Shown here piece by piece: positions 1 through 5,772 of a stretch of 5,922 nt of DNA. Origin of the DNA: Methanocorpusculum sp. (GTDB taxonomy: Archaea; Halobacteriota; Methanomicrobia; Methanomicrobiales; Methanocorpusculaceae); NCBI GenBank assembly GCA_017622255.1, contig JAGARL010000086.1, positions 1-5,922 of the forward strand. Reading direction: 5' to 3'. Position numbers and translations under genes: made by a program. The notes under the pieces are model-generated. The model saw nothing but the letters and a program-made list of their open reading frames with translations, was not told the DNA's origin and did no database searches. Every line of letters starts with the position of its first letter. Position 1 is the first letter of the stretch.

Positions 1-203
1 AGCTTTTTCACATCAGTAATCTTCGTGAAGTTGTCCCCCATCGAATAGCAGAGCGCAATTCCTTCAATCTCTGCTAAAGGACAGAGCCGTTCCAGCATCT
101 GAACCGTGAACTCCTTTGCTTCCTCACGGGTAATCTTAAAATATTCGCCGGTGTCTGCCGCAAACCGGAGGGAGGTTGTCCCGTGGTCAATGCCGATATA
201 CAT
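1..203 (-). CDS. mmp12: Methanogenesis marker protein 12, N-terminal part (gene runs off the left edge)
   Basis: The minus strand from the ATG at 203-201 reads an uninterrupted frame of 67 codons to the window edge, so only the N-terminus is present. It opens with MYIGIDHGTTSLRF, a nucleotide-phosphate-binding loop of the actin/Hsp70/sugar-kinase (ASKHA) fold. From memory this opening matches the UPF0285 / methanogenesis marker 12 family, which occurs in methanogens and has no settled biochemical role. The start is chosen because the phosphate-loop motif begins at residue 3, as expected for the fold. No Shine-Dalgarno site lies at a usable distance: a GGAGG-like stretch on this strand sits about 20 bases upstream. 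A leaderless transcript is therefore likely. The gene is divergent from the J-domain gene starting at 241. Family assignment rests on about one fifth of the protein, by inference from typical lengths, so another ASKHA member cannot be fully excluded. Confidence 0.8.
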   Translation of the reverse strand, partial: MYIGIDHGTTSLRFAADTGEYFKITREEAKEFTVQMLERLCPLAEIEGIALCYSMGDNFTKITDVKK

Positions 204-240
204 AGAAGATATTTATGTGTCTGCCTCCTATATTAGCTCA
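204..240. promoter_or_regulatory. Divergent core promoter region between mmp12 and the J-domain gene
   Basis: Only 37 bp separate the two divergent start codons. On the plus strand ATATTTATG at 209-217 resembles an archaeal TATA box. Its centre lies about 27 bases before the ATG at 241, which predicts a leaderless J-domain transcript. On the minus strand TAATATA (complement of 229-235) is centred about 29 bases before the mmp12 ATG, predicting a leaderless or near-leaderless mmp12 transcript. Neither gene has a well-placed Shine-Dalgarno site. The two boxes are seen in the sequence; transcription start sites are inferred from the usual archaeal TATA-to-start spacing. Confidence 0.5.
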
Positions 241-1011
241 ATGGGAGAAGACAGCCACTACAGCGTCCTTGGTGTTTCCAAAGACGCAACCGCAGAGGAA
301 ATCAAGAAAGCCTACGTGTCTCTGGTAAAACAATTCCACCCTGACAGAGCCGGAAACGACGAGGCGAAAAAAGAGGAATATAACGAGCGACTGCTCAAAA
401 TTATGGCGGCATACGAGGTTTTGTCGAATGCCGAGGACAGAAAGTCCTATGATGCGGACCTCGCCGCAGAAGCCGCTGGAGCATCCGCGCCTGCCGGTCC
501 GCGCGGGCGGAAAATGTCCGGGATGGCGAAGAAGAGCGGAGATATCGAGACGGATTATCCGATTTCCTTAAGCCTTGCCGCCTACGGCAAAGGAAAAATC
601 CCCATGAAAGTTGCCGGAGAACACGTAGCAGTCAAAGTCTATCCCGGCGTTCGCCGCTACAGAGTTGAAGGATACGGCATTCCGGTTGACGGAAAACCGC
701 GGGGCGACCTCTACGTAAACCTGAAAATAATCCCCGAAGAGAACTGGGAGATGGACGAGAAAACCAATAATCTCATCCACAAAATGGCAATCCCGAAAAA
801 GATTGCCGAAAACGGCGGTCAGCTTCCGTTAGACCTGCTCTTCAAAAAGACCATTAAAATCACTGTCCCTGCAGGAATCAAAACCGGTGACCGCTTTGCC
901 CCGCCGGAAGGAAAAGGCCTTGGCGTCATGTCTCCCAAGAAACGCGGAAACATCATAATTGAGGCGGACGTTGTCGAGAAGAAAGGACTGTTTGGGTTTC
1001 TTCGAAGATGA
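241..1011 (+). CDS. Short DnaJ-like co-chaperone (J domain plus DnaJ C-terminal domains, no zinc finger)
   Basis: The 256-residue product starts with a J domain (about residues 6-71) that contains the HPD triad at 33-35, which in this family stimulates the ATPase of Hsp70 (DnaK). An Ala/Gly/Pro-rich linker (about 72-102) follows, then two beta-rich substrate-binding domains of the DnaJ C-terminal type: about 103-166, with GDLYVNLKI, and about 167-246, with ITVPAGIKTGD and a matching RGNIIIEADV strand. There are no CXXCXGXG repeats and no long Gly/Phe region, so it belongs with the CbpA-like class B J-proteins. It is shorter than classical DnaJ (about 375 residues) or CbpA (about 306). The tail KKGLFGFLRR replaces the usual dimerisation segment. 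The ATG at 241 is chosen because the J domain begins at once and a TATA-like box fits a leaderless start; an upstream in-frame ATG at 106 would run through mmp12 and its promoter. It overlaps the next gene by ATGA. Confidence 0.85.
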   Translation: MGEDSHYSVLGVSKDATAEEIKKAYVSLVKQFHPDRAGNDEAKKEEYNERLLKIMAAYEVLSNAEDRKSYDADLAAEAAGASAPAGPRGRKMSGMAKKSGDIETDYPISLSLAAYGKGKIPMKVAGEHVAVKVYPGVRRYRVEGYGIPVDGKPRGDLYVNLKIIPEENWEMDEKTNNLIHKMAIPKKIAENGGQLPLDLLFKKTIKITVPAGIKTGDRFAPPEGKGLGVMSPKKRGNIIIEADVVEKKGLFGFLRR

Positions 1012-1556
1012 CGATTGTTGACTCTCTGGAACGGATTGCGTCCTTTCGTGTCCGGATTCTCCTGCTTGGTGTCGGTCTTTTCTGCATTCTCTTTCCAACA
1101 CAATTCTCAGAACTCATTCCGCTGATTGTAGGGCTCTCCATGACCGCCGCCGGTGCGTTCGGCGTTGTTGTCAGCAGAGTTGAGAAGAACTACCGGCATC
1201 CCGGAACATCAACGATGGGAGAGTCACTGGTTCTCGCACTCCTTGGAGTTGTTGTCTTCGTATCTCAGAACTCGTCGCTCCTGCTCCTTGGTGTTATCTG
1301 GGGACTGCTTGGTCTCGGCAAAGGAGCAAAGGAAATCAATACCTTCCTCTACCGGCTGACCAACAAAGAGAACTTTCTCTTCCCGCTGATTATGGGTATT
1401 CTGGAAGTCATCTTCGGTCTGATTCTCATCTATGAACCGACAGAACACATTGCATTCCATGTGATAATCCTTGGAATCAACATGATTCTCTACTCCATCA
1501 AAGACCCTGCCCCGCACAGGAAACATCCGGTGGAAATCCTGCGGGAAGTACTCTAA
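1008..1556 (+). CDS. Six-segment membrane protein, DUF308/HdeD-like
   Basis: The 182-residue product is strongly hydrophobic, with six likely membrane segments at about 14-30, 36-55, 72-88, 90-105, 124-142 and 147-163. They are arranged as three hairpins with short polar or basic loops (for example SRVEKNYRHP near 56-65 and RLTNKEN near 116-122). This threefold hairpin pattern, rich in Leu, Gly and Ile, is typical of the DUF308 short-repeat / HdeD-type family, known as an acid-resistance membrane protein in enterobacteria but of unknown role in archaea. The basic C-terminus (KDPAPHRKHP) probably faces the cytoplasm by the positive-inside rule. The start ATG overlaps the stop of the J-domain gene as ATGA, and no Shine-Dalgarno site is visible, so translation is probably coupled to the upstream gene. 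The family call is pattern-based and moderate; the membrane-protein call is firm. Confidence 0.7.
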   Translation: MTIVDSLERIASFRVRILLLGVGLFCILFPTQFSELIPLIVGLSMTAAGAFGVVVSRVEKNYRHPGTSTMGESLVLALLGVVVFVSQNSSLLLLGVIWGLLGLGKGAKEINTFLYRLTNKENFLFPLIMGILEVIFGLILIYEPTEHIAFHVIILGINMILYSIKDPAPHRKHPVEILREVL

Positions 1557-1563
1557 TTTTTTT
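1557..1563 (+). terminator. U-run terminator after the membrane protein gene
   Basis: Seven consecutive T residues follow directly after the TAA stop at 1554-1556. Archaeal RNA polymerase commonly stops at such U-runs without needing a strong hairpin. A nearby A-rich run (1565-1570) could pair weakly with it, but the run itself is the main signal. The convergent por operon ends about 50 bases further on. Confidence 0.55.
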
Positions 1564-1583
1564 CAAAAAAGAAAAGGGAGTCG

Positions 1584-1617
1584 AAAAATGAAAAAGCTGA
1601 GTAACAGAAGTTACTCA
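1584..1617 (-). terminator. Hairpin plus U-runs ending the por operon
   Basis: On the minus strand, TGAGTAAC and GTTACTCA (plus-strand 1610-1617 and 1598-1605) form a perfect 8-bp stem with a 4-base loop. T5 runs follow at 1595-1591 and 1588-1584. The porB stop codon TAA (1613-1611) lies inside the first arm of the stem. The layout resembles an intrinsic terminator and would end the por transcript just before the convergent membrane-protein gene. Confidence 0.6.
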
Positions 1618-2501
1618 ATATCGATGCCGTATTTCTTGGCGTTCTTGTCTGCGATTGCCTGAATCTTTGCAATCTCAGCTTCGTTTCTCTCCGGTCTGAA
1701 GAGGTGGCGGAAACGCTTCTGTGCCTGGAGGTAGGCATCGACCGGAACACGCTTGACCTTCTTCTGAGAGACAAGCTCGCCGTTTTCAATCTCATAGTTA
1801 ACCCAGAGACCGCACTCAACAGCCATTCTGCCGATTTCCATCGTCTTTGCGCTGTCGAATCCCCATCCGGTACAGCATGGTGCGTGAACCTGGATGTAGC
1901 ATGGTCCCGGAGTGTTCATGGCCTTCTCGACCTTCTTCATGAGGTCCATCGGGTATGCCATGGTGGCGGTTGCGACGTACGGAGAACCATGGGCGACTAA
2001 AATCTGCGGCAGGTCCTTCTTCGGGCGGTTGTTACCAGTGGAGCAGACGCCAGCCGGAGAAGTAGTGGTGTCTGCATCGTACGGGGTAGCACCGGAGCGC
2101 TGAATACCAGTGTTCATGTATGCCTCGTTGTCGTAGCAGATGTAGGTGAAGTCGTGTCCGCGCTCGAATGCACCGGAGATACACATCGTTCCGATATCAA
2201 CAGTTGCACCGTCTCCGCCGATGACTAAGATTTTTTCCTTGCCGAGTCTGCCCTGCTTCTTTAAGGATGCTTCGATACCTGATGCAAGTGCGGAAGCGTT
2301 CTCGAACAGGGAGTGGATCCACGGAGTCTTCCATGCGGTCTCAGGGTACGGAGTGGAGAAAACCTCCAGACATCCGGTCGGAGAGACAACGATAGTGTTC
2401 TCTCCCGCTCCCTTTAAAATCATACGGACAGCTGCAGATGCTCCGCATCCTCCGCATGCGCGGTGACCGCAGTCGAAGTTCTCAAGCTTTCTGTCAACCA
2501 T
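1611..2501 (-). CDS. porB: Pyruvate:ferredoxin oxidoreductase, beta subunit
   Basis: This 296-residue subunit binds thiamine diphosphate and the cluster nearest to it; with the other three subunits it oxidises pyruvate with CoA to acetyl-CoA and CO2, or runs in reverse, using ferredoxin. The N-terminal [10 protein letters not shown] contains C16 and C19 of a CX2C pair, and with C44 and a C-terminal-half cysteine (C209 or C210) they are the likely ligands of the single 4Fe-4S cluster. The thiamine-diphosphate motif starts at GGDGAT (GDG at 96-98) and continues to [10 protein letters not shown] (123-132), a signature of POR beta subunits. Length is normal for archaeal PorB. The ATG immediately follows the porA stop (TAAATG). 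A GGAGGTG Shine-Dalgarno site (complement of 2508-2514), 6 bases upstream within the end of porA, fixes the start. It is the last gene of the operon. A 2-oxoisovalerate enzyme is the main alternative, but the motifs and operon favour pyruvate. Confidence 0.93.
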   Translation of the reverse strand: MVDRKLENFDCGHRACGGCGASAAVRMILKGAGENTIVVSPTGCLEVFSTPYPETAWKTPWIHSLFENASALASGIEASLKKQGRLGKEKILVIGGDGATVDIGTMCISGAFERGHDFTYICYDNEAYMNTGIQRSGATPYDADTTTSPAGVCSTGNNRPKKDLPQILVAHGSPYVATATMAYPMDLMKKVEKAMNTPGPCYIQVHAPCCTGWGFDSAKTMEIGRMAVECGLWVNYEIENGELVSQKKVKRVPVDAYLQAQKRFRHLFRPERNEAEIAKIQAIADKNAKKYGIDIE

Positions 2502-3659
2502 TTAGAGCACCTCCTCGCGAAGTCCGTAGAACATATCGCCTTTGCCCTCTTCACAGAGTGCAACAATGTTCTTGATGTCGGACTTTCTGACATCACGGCC
2601 TCCGAGACCTAAGATGTAGTCATAGATTGGAAGGTCCATACCGTAGCAGGCATCCTTCACTTCAAGAGCAACAGCGCCCTTTGCACCAAGGCTCACGTTC
2701 TTGTCGAGAACTGCGACACGCTTTGCGTTGCCTAAGAGTGCACGAAGGTCTTCGGACGGGAACGGGCGGAAGCAGCGGATACCAAGAAGACCAACCTTCT
2801 TGCCTGCCTCGCGCATCTCGTCAATAGCGTCCTTGATAGTACCGCAGATGGAACCCATAGCGATAATAATCGTCTCGGCATCCTCAATCTTGTACTGGGT
2901 AACAAGCTCGGAGTAGTCGCGTCCGAACTTCTCGCCGAACTCTTTTCCGTACTTCTTGAATGCTTCTGCGGCACGCTTTACTGCCTGGTCGTGCTCGTAT
3001 CTGAACTCAAGGTAGTACTCCGGGGTTGCGTACATACCAAAGGAGATCGGGTCGTTACAGTCGAGCTTCTGGTACGGGTTGAATGGTCCAAGGAATGCGT
3101 CAACTGCTTCCTGGTCCGGAATGTCAACCGGCTCGTACACGTGGGAGAGGATGAATCCGTCGAAACAGACGAATGCCGGGAGCAGGATGTTGTGGTCTTC
3201 ACAAATTTTGTATGCCAAGATGTGGAGGTCAACTGCTTCCTGGTTGTCCTCTGCGTAGAACTGGAGCCATCCGGAGTCTCTCATCATGATGGAGTCCTGC
3301 TGGTCGTTCCAGATGGAAAGCGGGGCAGAGATTGCACGGTTTGCGATTCCCATGACAATCGGGAGACGCATACCTGCGGAGTTGAAAACAACTTCTGCCA
3401 TTAAGGCAAGTCCCTGAGAGGTGGTTGCAGAGTAGACACGGCTGCCGGCAGCGGATGCACCGATACAGGCAGAGAGTGCGGAGAATTCAGACTCCACACA
3501 GATGTATTCTGCATCGAGTCTGCCGTCTGCAACGATAGATGCGAGACCTTCAACGATGTGGGTCTGCGGGGTGATTGGATATGCGGAGATTACCTGCGGG
3601 CGACAGAGACGAACTGTTTCTGCCACAGCGATGGAACCTTCCATAATCTGCATGGTCAT
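2502..3659 (-). CDS. porA: Pyruvate:ferredoxin oxidoreductase, alpha subunit
   Basis: The 385-residue alpha subunit holds the pyrimidine-binding domain for thiamine diphosphate and shapes the pyruvate pocket. Near the N-terminus AYPITPQT (about 26-33) is the family's substrate-loop signature. VESEFSALSACIGASAAG (about 55-72) contains the glutamate expected to contact the cofactor, and SATTSQG follows (about 77-83). QDSIMMRDSGWLQFYAEDNQEA (about 120-141, given here only as a landmark region) matches the stretch in which POR alpha subunits carry the DSMxxRDTGW-like motif. The C-terminal third is the transketolase-C-like domain (about 255-355). The ATG abuts the porD stop (TAAATG) and has GGAGG at the complement of 3668-3672, 8 bases upstream. 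An in-frame ATG two codons later is less well spaced (14 bases). Length is usual for archaeal PorA. Its 3' end carries the Shine-Dalgarno site of porB. Confidence 0.93.
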   Translation of the reverse strand: MTMQIMEGSIAVAETVRLCRPQVISAYPITPQTHIVEGLASIVADGRLDAEYICVESEFSALSACIGASAAGSRVYSATTSQGLALMAEVVFNSAGMRLPIVMGIANRAISAPLSIWNDQQDSIMMRDSGWLQFYAEDNQEAVDLHILAYKICEDHNILLPAFVCFDGFILSHVYEPVDIPDQEAVDAFLGPFNPYQKLDCNDPISFGMYATPEYYLEFRYEHDQAVKRAAEAFKKYGKEFGEKFGRDYSELVTQYKIEDAETIIIAMGSICGTIKDAIDEMREAGKKVGLLGIRCFRPFPSEDLRALLGNAKRVAVLDKNVSLGAKGAVALEVKDACYGMDLPIYDYILGLGGRDVRKSDIKNIVALCEEGKGDMFYGLREEVL

Positions 3660-3926
3660 TTATTTTTCCTCCAGATGCATTGAGATTGCTTTTGCCTTGT
3701 CCGGGCATTCTTCAGCACACATTCCGCATCCCTTGCAGAAGTCGAGGTCGATTGCATAGGTCTTGTCCTCGTTCTGCGTGATACAGCCTTCCGGACAGAT
3801 AAGCTGACAGGTTCCGCACTTGGTGCATTTTTCGGTGTCTAAAATCGGGTAGTAGACACGCCATGAACCGGTTTTATTATTTCTGCTCTGTCCCGGTCTT
3901 GCGGTACAGCCAATTCCAAGCGGCAT
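3660..3926 (-). CDS. porD: Pyruvate:ferredoxin oxidoreductase, delta subunit (2[4Fe-4S] ferredoxin-like)
   Basis: This 88-residue subunit carries electrons from the porB cluster towards external ferredoxin. Two CX2CX2CX3CP motifs are visible, at C34-C37-C40-C44 and C64-C67-C70-C74, each followed by proline, the hallmark of bacterial-type 2[4Fe-4S] ferredoxins. A ninth cysteine near the first motif (C48) and one in the N-terminal extension (C7) are not needed for the clusters. The N-terminal extension of about 30 residues, including GSWRVYYPIL, is typical of PorD and distinguishes it from free ferredoxin. Its ATG overlaps the porC stop by one base (TAATG). AGGAGG at the complement of 3937-3942, 10 bases upstream, gives a strong ribosome site. 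It lies between porC and porA with no intergenic space, consistent with stoichiometric production of a complex. Confidence 0.93.
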   Translation of the reverse strand: MPLGIGCTARPGQSRNNKTGSWRVYYPILDTEKCTKCGTCQLICPEGCITQNEDKTYAIDLDFCKGCGMCAEECPDKAKAISMHLEEK

Positions 3927-4471
3927 TAGTATGCTCCCTCCTGAATCATTTCATATGCACGTTTTGCTGCGGCAAAGTTGGTTACGGCAAGTTTGCCCGG
4001 GAATCTTTCCTCGATAGCACCTTTGAGGGCTTCGAGGGTGATTTCTCCGCTTGCAGCGGCAAATGCCCCCATAAGAGTGGTATTGGTGATTGGAAGTCCG
4101 ATTTCTTCGATAGCAATCTTGGTTGCATCAAAGGCAATGACTTTTACTCCTGCCGGGACATTGTATTCTCCTTTCTTTTCGGTATTGATGAGGACAAGTC
4201 CTCCGTCCTTCATTCCGGAGAATACGTTTACGTCGCGGATTAAGGTGCTGTCCTGAACGATTACATAGTCCGGCTCGTAGACCTGGCTTCTCAGGCGAAT
4301 CTTTTCGTCGCTGAATCGCACGAATGCCTGGACCGGCGCGCCGCGGCGTTCTACACCGAACGCCGGAAAGGCCTGGGAAAAGACGCCTGCAGTAAACGCT
4401 GCTGTGGCAATAAGCTCAGCAGCAGTCACAGAACCCTGGCCGCCTCTTCCGTGGATGCGAAGTTCTCTCAT
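3926..4471 (-). CDS. porC: Pyruvate:ferredoxin oxidoreductase, gamma subunit
   Basis: The 181-residue gamma subunit starts MRELRIHGRGGQGSV; GRGGQG at residues 8-13 is the family's N-terminal glycine-rich motif, associated with the CoA-binding gamma domain. AFPAFGVERRGAPVQAFVR (about 34-52) is another conserved stretch of this family, and the C-terminal half carries a conserved TNTTLMGAFAA region (about 130-140). It opens the porCDAB operon. The ATG at 4471 is chosen because the motif then begins at the usual distance. A GTG start at 4489 would add six residues (MINICV) that overlap an AT-rich promoter-like stretch. No Shine-Dalgarno site precedes either start, unlike porD, porA and porB, so the operon is probably leaderless or nearly so. 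It is divergent from nreA across 93 bp. The family is firm; the start is probable. Confidence 0.92.
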   Translation of the reverse strand: MRELRIHGRGGQGSVTAAELIATAAFTAGVFSQAFPAFGVERRGAPVQAFVRFSDEKIRLRSQVYEPDYVIVQDSTLIRDVNVFSGMKDGGLVLINTEKKGEYNVPAGVKVIAFDATKIAIEEIGLPITNTTLMGAFAAASGEITLEALKGAIEERFPGKLAVTNFAAAKRAYEMIQEGAY

Positions 4472-4564
4472 AACGCATATATTTATCACGATTAATCAAT
4501 ATGAATTTGCCGCCTCACTATCTCCGGAGAGTCTTTATTTCTGCTGCGCCAACATTGTTTATTC
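4472..4564. promoter_or_regulatory. Divergent promoter region between porC and nreA
   Basis: This 93-bp spacer holds several AT-rich elements. On the plus strand TTTATTT at 4534-4540 is centred about 28 bases before the nreA ATG, predicting a leaderless nreA transcript. A stronger-looking TATATTTAT at 4478-4486 would predict a start near 4508 and a leader of about 57 bases. On the minus strand TTCATATT (complement of 4498-4505) would place a start a few bases before the porC ATG. Two perfect palindromes are present: GATTAATC at 4490-4497 and TCTCCGGAGA at 4521-4530. They could be operator sites, but no regulator can be named. The elements are seen; their use is inference. Confidence 0.45.
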
Positions 4565-5734
4565 ATGCCTTCCAAGTGTGCGGTCTGTAAGGGAAAAGGA
4601 ATGTGCGGCCTTCCGGCGTGTCCGATTACCCGCAGGTTTCATGCGCTGCGTGAGACAAAACCGATTTCGGAATATATGGGCGCGTCGCCTTCGGTTTTTG
4701 TCGGAAGCTTCGGCTATCCAAAAGTGGTCGGCGGCCCTTTAATGATTAATGATTCCGACAATCCCTTGGACTGGGTGCGCAATAAGTTTTCCATCGATGA
4801 TATTGTCTCCATCCGCTCCCGGACGATTCGCGGAGGAAAGGAGCTGGACGTGAAGGTGCCGGATGTCGGAAAAGTGCAGGAGATTGCGCTGTCATCCAAG
4901 CCGCTGGATGTGGAAGTAGCATTTACCAAGCCGATTCAGTTTGATTTGTCGTTTGACGGTGATGTGACACCCACAGGACTTTCCGGAGAGATGAAGCGCC
5001 TGGACGTTATTGATAATGCAAAGGTGTCGCGGATTGTGGATGCGTGTACATCCGATACGGATTTGAAGGCAACGGAGGCGGCCCGGATTCTGTTTGAGAA
5101 CGGGACGGATGTGTATAAGATTACGAATCTGCTCTCCGCAGGTCTGATGGGTATTGAGAAGAACCGGAAAGTCGTTCCAACCCGCTGGGCGATTACGGCA
5201 ACGGATGATATGCTCTGCTCGTCGTACAAGGCAGAGGTTCTCCGGCTTCCAGCCCTTCCGGAGTTTGAGGTGTTCTGTGATACCCTGCATGGGAATACGC
5301 TGTGCTTTATTCTGATTCCGTCCAACGACTGGCGCTTTGAGATGATTGAGCGCTGGCAGAAGAAGTCGCTTTGGGCAGATGATGAGGAGACGATTATTAT
5401 CGACGGGGAAAAAGGAAAGACAAAGCGGGAGTATTCACCAATTGGCGGCGCGTACTATGCGGCACGTCTTGCGGTCTTAGAGTACCTGCACCGCCGGCGC
5501 TGCTGTGCCCGCGTTATCTGTATCCGGGATATTTCAGGAGAGTACTGGGCGCCTTTGGGTGTGTGGGTTATCCGCGAGGCATCACACGCGGCGCTCGCAA
5601 AAGATCCAAAGCGTTTCGGAACGCTCTCCGAGGCGGTATCTGCGGCGTCTGTTATGCTGGATACCAGTTTCTGGATTCCCAGAATGGGCCTTCTAAAGGA
5701 TATCCGGGAACAAAAAACGCTGTTTGATTTCTAA
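4565..5734 (+). CDS. nreA: Archaeal DNA repair protein, Nre family, with zinc motif and PCNA-binding tail
   Basis: The 389-residue product has the Nre family layout. An N-terminal CX2CX5CX4C motif (C5, C8, C14, C19) probably binds zinc. SVFVGSFGYPKVVGGPL (about 43-59) is a family signature in the first domain (DUF650). KVVPTRWAITATDD (202-215) and SPIGGAYYAARLAVLEYL (about 291-308) lie in the second part (DUF651 end). The last seven residues, QKTLFDF (383-389), fit the PIP-box pattern QXXLXXF used to dock on the sliding clamp PCNA. Haloarchaeal NreA has been linked to tolerance of DNA damage and to PCNA binding, but the reaction is not known to me. The ATG at 4565 is chosen because the zinc motif starts three codons later and a TATA-like box fits a leaderless start; no Shine-Dalgarno site is seen. 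It converges on the small gene at 5752. Length is normal for the family. Confidence 0.88.
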   Translation: MPSKCAVCKGKGMCGLPACPITRRFHALRETKPISEYMGASPSVFVGSFGYPKVVGGPLMINDSDNPLDWVRNKFSIDDIVSIRSRTIRGGKELDVKVPDVGKVQEIALSSKPLDVEVAFTKPIQFDLSFDGDVTPTGLSGEMKRLDVIDNAKVSRIVDACTSDTDLKATEAARILFENGTDVYKITNLLSAGLMGIEKNRKVVPTRWAITATDDMLCSSYKAEVLRLPALPEFEVFCDTLHGNTLCFILIPSNDWRFEMIERWQKKSLWADDEETIIIDGEKGKTKREYSPIGGAYYAARLAVLEYLHRRRCCARVICIRDISGEYWAPLGVWVIREASHAALAKDPKRFGTLSEAVSAASVMLDTSFWIPRMGLLKDIREQKTLFDF

Positions 5735-5736
5735 AT

Positions 5737-5743
5737 AAAAAAA
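5737..5743 (-). terminator. U-run terminator for the small basic protein gene
   Basis: Seven consecutive A residues on the plus strand give a T7 run on the minus strand, 8 bases past the stop codon of the small minus-strand gene. This is the expected form of an archaeal U-run terminator. It lies wholly within the 17-bp gap between the two convergent stop codons. Confidence 0.5.
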
Positions 5744-5744
5744 G

Positions 5745-5772
5745 GAGAGAGTTACTTCCGTCCTCTCTTTTT
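5745..5772 (+). terminator. Possible terminator of nreA inside the convergent small gene
   Basis: AGAGAG (5746-5751) can pair with CTCTCT (5763-5768) across an 11-base loop, and the T run at 5768-5772 follows. The signal lies within the 3' end of the small minus-strand gene, so the two transcripts would overlap tail to tail. The stem is short and the call weak. Confidence 0.3.

Noticed and set aside
106..240. N-terminal extension of the J-domain gene from an upstream in-frame ATG at 106
   Set aside because: The extension would be antisense to mmp12 and cover the promoter region; its translation has no J-protein character, and the J domain begins right after the ATG at 241.
819..1141. Minus-strand open frames across the end of the J-domain gene and start of the membrane protein gene
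   Set aside because: They mirror two well-supported plus-strand genes and have low-complexity, basic translations without domains.
1565..1600. A-rich spacer between the convergent operons as a small RNA or tiny gene
   Set aside because: The purine-rich run is explained by opposed terminator U-runs; no promoter or stable fold beyond the hairpin at 1598-1617 is seen.
2991..3404. 137-codon plus-strand open frame
   Set aside because: It lies wholly antisense to porA, whose motifs are unambiguous. The product is an odd Val- and Cys-rich sequence typical of a shadow frame, with no ribosome site or promoter.
3863..4243. 126-codon plus-strand open frame opposite porD and porC
   Set aside because: It is antisense to two conserved genes, rich in Phe, Ser and Cys, and shows no recognisable domain.
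4892..5325. Two overlapping minus-strand open frames of about 130 codons inside nreA
   Set aside because: Both are antisense to the conserved Nre coding sequence, in different frames from each other, and neither shows any family feature.
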